This document shows positions 7,078 through 11,762 of a DNA stretch of 11,762 nucleotides, in pieces (positions within the stretch are counted from its first letter, which is position 1; each line of letters opens with the position of its first letter). Source of the DNA: JAJPHJ01 sp035622315. Lineage in GTDB: Bacteria > Vulcanimicrobiota > Vulcanimicrobiia > Eremiobacterales > Eremiobacteraceae. The translations under genes and the position numbers were made by a program. The DNA lies in NCBI GenBank assembly GCA_035622315.1, contig DASPVP010000092.1:1-11762 (forward strand). The letters are read 5' to 3'. The notes under the pieces were generated by a model. It saw nothing but the letters and a program-made list of their open reading frames with translations. It had not been told where the DNA came from and did not search any database.

Positions 7078-8419
7078 CCTCTGGCTCGACCGCGCGATCG
7101 ACCGGTACCACGAGTTGTGTGCCGACCCGTCGCTCGCGGGTCCGCAGGTCGTCCGTGATTTCGCGCAGGCGCAAGTCTCCGCTGGTCTGACCTTCGGCGG
7201 CGCGGTGCAATGCCGCTCGCTGCGCCCCGCGTTCGTCACCCATGAAAGACTCGCGGCCCTGCGTCGAGCGGTTCGCGATTTTCGAGCTTGCATCGGCATC
7301 ATCGAGCGGCGCGCGCTCTCCGACGCCTCGCTCGCCGCCCGGCTCGGCTTGAACGCCGCCGAGCGAGCCCTGATCGAGATCGACCCGGGGTACGAGGGCG
7401 CGACGGTCGTCTCGCGGCTCGACACGTTCTTCGACGCAGCACCGCGCGTCATCGAGTACAACGCCGACAGCCCCGCCGGCATGTCCTATCAGGCCGGGCA
7501 GGCCGAACTCATGCGTGCCTTACCGGTGTTCGCCCGGTACGCGCTTGAATACGATTGCGAAGAGCTTCGCGCCGACGTCGCCTTGCGTGAGACGCTCGTG
7601 TCGGTCTGGCGAGAGTTCTGTACGCGTAAGCAACTGCCAGCGCGCTTGCCGAGCGTCGCGATTCTGGATCTCGCCGGCGCGGCCACGAGCACGGAGTTCG
7701 CCCTCGTCTCGCACGACCTCGAGGCGCACGGGATGTCCTCGTGCATCGCGACGCCCGACGATCTGCGCTATGAAGGCGGAAGCCTTTATGCCTTCGGCAG
7801 GCAGATCGATCTCGTCTACAAGCGCCTCCTCGTCGCCGACTTCATCGAGCGCTACGATCTGACACATCCGCTCGTGCGGGCCTATGCGGACGGCGCGGCA
7901 TGCGTAGTGAGTTCGTTCCGCTGCACGATCGGGCACAAGAAACGCGTCTTGGCCGAGTTGTGCTACCCGGGCAACGCGGCCTGGTTCACCGAGGCCCAGC
8001 GCACTGCGATCGCGCAGCTCGTGGCGCCGACCTGGGCCGCGCGCGACGTCGATGAGGAGCGGCTGATCGCCGAGCGCGAAGAACTCGTGCTCAAGCCGAA
8101 CGATGCGCACGGCGGCGAGAACGTGCTCTTAGGCTGGGAGTGCGACGAGCAGACCTGGTGCGAAGCGGTCACGCATACGAGAACGGCGGACTACGTCGCG
8201 CAGCGTCGGGTGCGCCCCCCGCTCGGCACTTATCCTGTGTTCGACGCGACTGCGCCGGAGCGTGGAGCCAAGCCGACACCGCTCATCGAGGACCGCAACG
8301 CATATGTCTTCCGCGATGAGCTCGGCGGCATCTTGACGCGCCTATCTTCGACCGGCATCATCAATGTGTCGCGCGGTGGCCAGGCGATTCCGACCTTCGT
8401 GTTGCGGCCCCGAGAATAG
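7046..8419 (+). CDS. Circularly permuted ATP-grasp ligase-like protein
   Basis: This protein of about 457 residues belongs to the glutathionylspermidine-synthase-like, circularly permuted ATP-grasp group. Visible blocks are IEYNADSPAGMSYQAG (136-151), ILDLAG and a Rossmann-like segment (207-240), IDLVYKRLL (254-262), GHKKRVLAEL (296-305), ELVLKPNDAHGGENVLLGW (346-364, the ATP lysine and glycine-rich loop), YVAQRRV (383-389) and TRLSSTGIINVSRGG (431-445) near the metal site. Such enzymes form an amide or peptide bond through an acyl phosphate. The substrate is not readable. No ATG begins this frame near the family start. I use TTG 7046, which overlaps egtB by 32 bases. The true start could be a few codons away. 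The overlap makes co-expression with egtB likely and suggests a step acting on the thiol product or on gamma-glutamylcysteine. It ends six bases from the convergent ketosynthase gene. Confidence 0.8.
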   Translation: MVSAARATRDDLWLDRAIDRYHELCADPSLAGPQVVRDFAQAQVSAGLTFGGAVQCRSLRPAFVTHERLAALRRAVRDFRACIGIIERRALSDASLAARLGLNAAERALIEIDPGYEGATVVSRLDTFFDAAPRVIEYNADSPAGMSYQAGQAELMRALPVFARYALEYDCEELRADVALRETLVSVWREFCTRKQLPARLPSVAILDLAGAATSTEFALVSHDLEAHGMSSCIATPDDLRYEGGSLYAFGRQIDLVYKRLLVADFIERYDLTHPLVRAYADGAACVVSSFRCTIGHKKRVLAELCYPGNAAWFTEAQRTAIAQLVAPTWAARDVDEERLIAEREELVLKPNDAHGGENVLLGWECDEQTWCEAVTHTRTADYVAQRRVRPPLGTYPVFDATAPERGAKPTPLIEDRNAYVFRDELGGILTRLSSTGIINVSRGGQAIPTFVLRPRE

Positions 8420-8425
8420 CAGAAT

Positions 8426-9658
8426 CTATGCGGCGCGCAACGCGATGCTCGCGTTGAGGCCGCCGAAACCGAAACTGTTCGAGAGCACGAGCGGCTGCCG
8501 CATCGAGAGCGGCGTGCCGGGCGCATACCGCAGGTCGCAGCCTTCGCCCGGCTGTTCCAAGTTCACGAGCGGCATAACCGTGCTCTCCCGGATACCGATC
8601 GCGCAAAGCGCAGCTTCAACGGCACCCGTGGCCCCAAGCGCGTGGCCCATCATCCCCTTGATGGCTGAAACGGTGACGTTGTCGGTGCGAGGGCCGAGCG
8701 CCGCGCGGATCGCCTTGCTCTCGGTCGGGTCGTTGAGCAGGGTGGACGAGCCATGCGCGTTGACGTGCACCACCTCGCTCGGATCGGCGCCCGCTTCTTT
8801 GAGCGCCGCGAGCATCGAGCGTGCGGCCTCGCGCGCATCGGGACGTGGCGCAGTCATGTGCTGGCCGTCGTTCGTCAAGCCGAAACCTGCGATCTCCGCG
8901 TACGGCAGGACGCCTCGAGCTAGCACGTCTTCCTCGCGTTCCAGGAGCAAGAGACAAGCTGCCTCCGCCATGACGAACCCGTCGCGCCGCGCGTCGAAGG
9001 GCCGGCTCGCAGTCGCCGGGTCATCGTTGCGGGTCGACATCGCGCGGATGAGATCGAAGGCGCCGAAGGTCAGCGGCGCGAGCGGAGCCTCGGCGCCGCC
9101 GGCCAGCGCACGACGACAGACGCCGTCGCGCACCGCGCGAAAGGCGTCCCCGATCGCCACGGCGCCGGCCGCACACGAGTTGGAGTTCGCGATGGACGGA
9201 CCGTGCAGCCCGAAGTGGATCGCCACGTTGCAACACGACGCGGCGCCGAACACGGAGAGCGCGAGCATGGGATGCACCGCTTTGAGGCCGGCTCGCTGAT
9301 ACGCTTCGTACTGGCGCTCTGCGTAGACCACCCCGCCGAGCGCGCTCCCGATCCAGATGCCGAAGTCAGGGTCGCCGCAGCGCGGCGTGAAAGCCGCATC
9401 GTCGAAGGCGAGCTGGGCTGCCGCGATCGCGAACTGGCTGAAGCGGTCCGTTCGCTGGATCTCCTTGCGATCGAGCAGCGCAGCAGGGTCGAAGTCGTTG
9501 ACCTGGCCCGCAACTTTCGAGCGGAACGGGGTCGCGTCGAAGCGGTCGAGCTGTTGCACAGCTTTGCGCCCACAGAGCGCGCCCTGCCAGAGCTTCGCCC
9601 GGCCGATGCCGAGGGGCGTGACGGCGCCGATGCCGGTGATGAAGACGCGCTCAGCCAT
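8426..9658 (-). CDS. FabF-like beta-ketoacyl synthase, divergent active-site loops
   Basis: This is a thiolase-fold condensing enzyme that would extend an ACP-bound acyl chain with a malonyl unit. It has 410 residues, the size of FabF. The catalytic set is complete and at near E. coli FabF positions: C162 in SNSCAAG, H302 in VNAHGSST, and K334 and H339 in SAIKGMMGHALGATGAVEA. The C-terminal SNSFGFGGLNAS loop is normal. Two conserved loops differ from housekeeping FabF: the nucleophile elbow (NSNSC rather than a TAC-type motif) and GFVMAEAACLLLLE, where GEGAG is usual. This suggests a specialised pathway enzyme rather than primary fatty-acid synthesis. No ACP gene or chain-length-factor partner is in the window. 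The start is ATG 9658 with GGAGGAG just upstream. It overlaps the SRPBCC gene by eight bases and is the last gene of the operon. Confidence 0.92.
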   Translation of the reverse strand: MAERVFITGIGAVTPLGIGRAKLWQGALCGRKAVQQLDRFDATPFRSKVAGQVNDFDPAALLDRKEIQRTDRFSQFAIAAAQLAFDDAAFTPRCGDPDFGIWIGSALGGVVYAERQYEAYQRAGLKAVHPMLALSVFGAASCCNVAIHFGLHGPSIANSNSCAAGAVAIGDAFRAVRDGVCRRALAGGAEAPLAPLTFGAFDLIRAMSTRNDDPATASRPFDARRDGFVMAEAACLLLLEREEDVLARGVLPYAEIAGFGLTNDGQHMTAPRPDAREAARSMLAALKEAGADPSEVVHVNAHGSSTLLNDPTESKAIRAALGPRTDNVTVSAIKGMMGHALGATGAVEAALCAIGIRESTVMPLVNLEQPGEGCDLRYAPGTPLSMRQPLVLSNSFGFGGLNASIALRAA

Positions 9659-10100
9659 GTCGCTCCTCCGCGATGGCTTTGATGCAGGCGAGCGTCCGGC
9701 TCGCGATCGGTTCGATGAACAGGCGCGCTGCGATGTGCGCGCCGAGCGCCGTGCGGACGAGCGGACGGCTCAGCGTCGCCAGGTCGTGGCTGATCGTGAG
9801 CCGCGTGCCGCGTGCTGTGGGGTCGAAGATCCACGCCACACGCATGCCGGTGGTCGGACCGTTCACGTGCGTGAATTCGATCCGCGGGATCTGCGGCAGC
9901 AGATGGACAGCCGCGGTCCAGCGGACAGGTACGAAATCGCGGCGCGCGCCCATCTCGCAGATGCAGTCATCGCCATTGCGCTCGAGCACGCGGACGTAGC
10001 GATAGTGCGGGAGCATGCTGGCCCAGCGGCTCACGTCATGGGCGACGTCGTAGATGAGCGCGGCGGGAGCTTGGATGTCGATCGATTGGCGCAGCATCAT
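9651..10100 (-). CDS. SRPBCC (START/polyketide cyclase-like) protein
   Basis: This small protein of 149 residues has the SRPBCC pattern. The N-terminal strand RQSIDIQAPAALIYDVAHDV leads into SRWASMLPHYRYVRVLER, then beta strands including RWTAAVHLLPQIPRIEFTHV, GMRVAWIFDP and GTRLTISHDL, and a long C-terminal helix ending in ACIKAIAEERHG. This helix-grip fold is used by aromatase/cyclases, Coq10-like lipid-binding proteins and other hydrophobic-ligand proteins. The position between a ketosynthase and an FAD oxidoreductase favours a cyclase or lipid-carrier role for the pathway product, which is inference from context. The start is ATG 10100, overlapping the upstream stop as ATGA; an adjacent in-frame ATG at 10097 is equally possible. 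The frame is open upstream, but that part lies inside the oxidoreductase gene and does not resemble the family. Confidence 0.85.
   Translation of the reverse strand: MMLRQSIDIQAPAALIYDVAHDVSRWASMLPHYRYVRVLERNGDDCICEMGARRDFVPVRWTAAVHLLPQIPRIEFTHVNGPTTGMRVAWIFDPTARGTRLTISHDLATLSRPLVRTALGAHIAARLFIEPIASRTLACIKAIAEERHG
9663..9669 (-). promoter_or_regulatory. Strong ribosome binding site for the ketosynthase gene
   Basis: On the minus strand GGAGGAG lies four bases before ATG 9658-9656, inside the 3' end of the SRPBCC gene. It confirms the ketosynthase start and the eight-base gene overlap. It also suggests that the ketosynthase is translated efficiently in its own right within the operon. Confidence 0.75.
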
Positions 10101-11242
10101 GCGACGAGCAGTTTCCACAAGACCTTGGGCGCGAGTGCGCGCCTTGCTGGGACGAGATCGCTCACCGCTGCGAGCAGCGTGTGCGCGAGCTCGGCGTCGG
10201 TCCGCAAGCCTCGCAGCGCGTGCTTCCGCAGCCAGCCGAGCCGGATGATCGCGCGAACGAGCGCACCGAGGCGGCGGCGGGGCGAGACGATAGCGTCCCA
10301 CGCGCTGCGGTATTCGCGCGCGACGCGATCCGGCGTGACGCCCGCGAGCAGCGAAGCCGTTGCTCGCGCGGATGGAGCGCTGAGTTTCAGCGCCGTGGCC
10401 ACGCCTTGGCCGGTGAACGGATCGAGCAGCTCTGCTGCATCGCCCGTGAGGAGCACGCGATCGCGCATCACGTTCGCCGCGCGATAGGCGAGCGGGCCGA
10501 CGGCGACCACCCGCTTCATCTTCTTCGCCTCGAAGCGCAAGGCTCCGCAGGTCAAGGACGTGACGAATGCGTCGGCGCGACTGAGCGGCGCCGGTCGAGG
10601 GAGCACGAGCATGCTGTTGACGGCAGCGCTGCCGAGGGGGTTACGCGCGTAGTACCCGTCTCGTGCGACGTACATCTCGAGCTCTTCGGACTCGGAAGAT
10701 TCGTTCAGTTCGCCGCCCACGGCCCAGCGTCCGCGGCGATCACTCTTTCGGGCGAGCCCACAACGATGCGCCACCGCAGACCATGCACCGTCCGCGCCCA
10801 CGAGGAGCCGCGCACCGAGCGAGGCTTCGCTTCCCGTCGCATCCCGGAAAAGCACGCGCATCTGACGTGGCCCATCCTGCGCTTGCATGAACGAGCCGTG
10901 GACGAGCTGTGCGCCGGCCGCGCGCGCGGCTTCCAGCAGCCTCGCGTCGAGAACGTCGCGCGCCAAAGACCGCGCGCCGTCGCCGGGAAGATCGAAGCGC
11001 ACGTGCTCGCCGAATCCGTGTAGAGCGATGCGGCGGATCGGGTGCGCCCCTGCGAGCACGCGCTCTGCGACACCGAGTTCGTGCAGTGCATCTACCCCGC
11101 CCGAGCAGAGGTAATCGCCGCATGCCTTCGGCCGCGGAAACCGCGAGCGGTCCAGCAGCACGGCGTCGTATCCCATTCGCGCCAACCGCAACGCAAGCGT
11201 CGAGCCAGCCGGACCTGCCCCCACGATGATGACGTCGTGCAT
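10097..11242 (-). CDS. FAD-dependent oxidoreductase, geranylgeranyl reductase-like
   Basis: This is a flavoprotein of the group that includes geranylgeranyl reductases and UbiH-type monooxygenases, 381 residues long. The dinucleotide-binding fold opens the protein: VIIVGAGPAGSTLALRLA (4-21), with the acidic residue ending the second strand at LLDRSRFPR. PKACGDYLCSGGVDAL (38-53) is typical of the geranylgeranyl reductase branch. The DG motif is LLVGADGAWS (146-155), and the GD motif is VLLTGDAAELLDPFTGQGVATAL (263-285). It would reduce double bonds in, or hydroxylate, a lipophilic or aromatic intermediate. Which of the two cannot be read from the motifs. The start is ATG 11242, directly after the methyltransferase stop (TAG then ATG with no gap). 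It overlaps the next gene by four bases. No membrane segment stands out. Confidence 0.88.
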   Translation of the reverse strand: MHDVIIVGAGPAGSTLALRLARMGYDAVLLDRSRFPRPKACGDYLCSGGVDALHELGVAERVLAGAHPIRRIALHGFGEHVRFDLPGDGARSLARDVLDARLLEAARAAGAQLVHGSFMQAQDGPRQMRVLFRDATGSEASLGARLLVGADGAWSAVAHRCGLARKSDRRGRWAVGGELNESSESEELEMYVARDGYYARNPLGSAAVNSMLVLPRPAPLSRADAFVTSLTCGALRFEAKKMKRVVAVGPLAYRAANVMRDRVLLTGDAAELLDPFTGQGVATALKLSAPSARATASLLAGVTPDRVAREYRSAWDAIVSPRRRLGALVRAIIRLGWLRKHALRGLRTDAELAHTLLAAVSDLVPARRALAPKVLWKLLVA

Positions 11243-11762
11243 CTATGCGAGCCCTGAGACGAGCGTCATCCGATACCAAGGATGCGTCCGCACTGCGGCC
11301 GTGCGCCATCCAGCCTCGCGCGCGAGTTCGCGGAGCTCGGCCGGCGTGTAGGCTCGCCGCACCGAGAGCGGCGCGTCGTTGCGGACGAGCGGATTGGTCG
11401 TGAGGATCGGGAAGGCGACGGAGGCCAAGGCCCACGCGATCGCGCTACGACGAAGATCGTTGACGATGACCCGGCGGCCGACACGCGCCAGCTCGCGTAG
11501 GACCACGACCGCGTCGGCTCCATCGAAATGATGGAGCGCGAGGTTCATCATCGCCAGATCGAAACTGTGGTCTGCGAACTCGAGCCGTCGCGCGTCGCCT
11601 CTGACGAAACGCACGCCCTCACGTCCTTGCTGCGCCCGAGCAGCGGCGTCGAGAGCCGGCTGAGATCGGTCGAGCGCCGTGCAGTCGGCTGCCACGCCTC
11701 TGGTCGCGAGATACTGGACCAGCCGAGCGGAGAGATCGGCGCCTCCGGCAGCCACATCCAGG
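11243..11762 (-). CDS. Class I SAM-dependent methyltransferase, 5' end cut by the window edge
   Basis: About 172 C-terminal residues are present. At the very edge LDVAAGGADLS is motif I, the SAM glycine-rich loop. It is followed by an acidic second-strand end (ALDRSQPALDAA), GVRFVRGDARRLEFADHSFDLAMMNLALHHF (motifs II/III of Methyltransf_11/25 type), RELARVGRRVIVNDL and a C-terminal YTPAELRELAREAGW substrate-side segment. Motif I usually lies 40-70 residues into such proteins, so a short N-terminal part lies outside the window. Stop TAG 11245-11243 abuts the oxidoreductase ATG. It is the first visible gene of the operon and would O-, N- or C-methylate a small molecule. The acceptor is not readable. 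Similar methyltransferase plus FAD-oxidoreductase pairs often accompany type III polyketide synthases, a pattern I recall but cannot verify here. Confidence 0.88.
   Translation of the reverse strand, partial: LDVAAGGADLSARLVQYLATRGVAADCTALDRSQPALDAAARAQQGREGVRFVRGDARRLEFADHSFDLAMMNLALHHFDGADAVVVLRELARVGRRVIVNDLRRSAIAWALASVAFPILTTNPLVRNDAPLSVRRAYTPAELRELAREAGWRTAAVRTHPWYRMTLVSGLA

Noticed and set aside
8364..9299. Plus-strand 311-residue frame opposite the ketosynthase
   Set aside because: Ser/Arg/Ala-rich shadow; the opposite strand carries all ketosynthase catalytic motifs.
9357..10487. Plus-strand 376-residue frame opposite the SRPBCC gene and its neighbours
   Set aside because: It spans three real minus-strand genes and has shadow composition; no domain seen.
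10181..11023. Plus-strand 280-residue frame opposite the FAD oxidoreductase
   Set aside because: Shadow of a gene with intact GxGxxG, DG and GD motifs.
11243..11762. Methyltransferase as EgtD (histidine betaine synthase)
   Set aside because: Its motifs and C-terminal segment are of the generic Methyltransf_11/25 type, and it belongs to a different operon on the opposite strand from egtB.
1..11762. CRISPR arrays, insertion sequences, integrases, att sites, rRNA
   Set aside because: No regularly spaced repeats, transposase or integrase motifs, or rRNA-like stretches were seen on either strand.

Overview
This is a GC-rich bacterial chromosomal window with tightly packed genes, several GTG or TTG starts and many start/stop overlaps. 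I see no plasmid, phage, transposon, CRISPR or tRNA/rRNA signature. The taxon cannot be fixed from the sequence. The NHL-repeat lipoprotein-like gene, the palindromic intergenic repeat and the gene mix remind me of uncultured soil lineages such as Eremiobacterota, but that is only an impression.

Region by region. (1) 1-1298 (-) is a nearly complete M16B zinc protease, cut at the left edge, preceded by about 230 bp of hairpin-rich untranslated DNA. (2) 1527-1940 (-) is a DUF1801-family small protein. (3) 1944-2022 is a nested palindromic repeat of REP/BIME type, lying between the DUF1801 gene and the 3' end of the next gene. (4) 2029-3051 (-) is a secreted six-bladed NHL-type beta-propeller. 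(5) Divergent from it are an ECF sigma factor (3240-3776, +) and its membrane zinc anti-sigma factor (3773-4435, +), overlapping by GTGA. (6) 4446-5771 (-) is a glutamate-cysteine ligase (EgtA), divergent from an ergothioneine-type sulfoxide synthase (EgtB, 5788-7077, +). EgtB overlaps a circularly permuted ATP-grasp enzyme (7046-8419, +). (7) 8426-11762 (-) is a compact operon read right to left: a class I methyltransferase cut at the right edge, a geranylgeranyl-reductase-type FAD oxidoreductase, an SRPBCC/cyclase-like protein and a divergent FabF-like ketosynthase. All its junctions abut or overlap.

How they fit together. EgtA makes gamma-glutamylcysteine, the sulfur donor used by EgtB-type enzymes on trimethylhistidine. 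EgtD, EgtC and EgtE are absent from the window, and an ATP-grasp ligase sits where they might be expected, so the final product is open. The four-gene operon looks like a small polyketide or lipid tailoring pathway, with ketosynthase, cyclase-like, reductase and methyltransferase functions, whose remaining genes would lie to the right. The sigma/anti-sigma pair is an envelope or redox stress switch that may also control the divergent secreted propeller.

The most interesting items are the EgtA/EgtB/ATP-grasp set, the ketosynthase/cyclase/reductase/methyltransferase operon, the structured leader before the M16 gene and the nested palindromic repeat.
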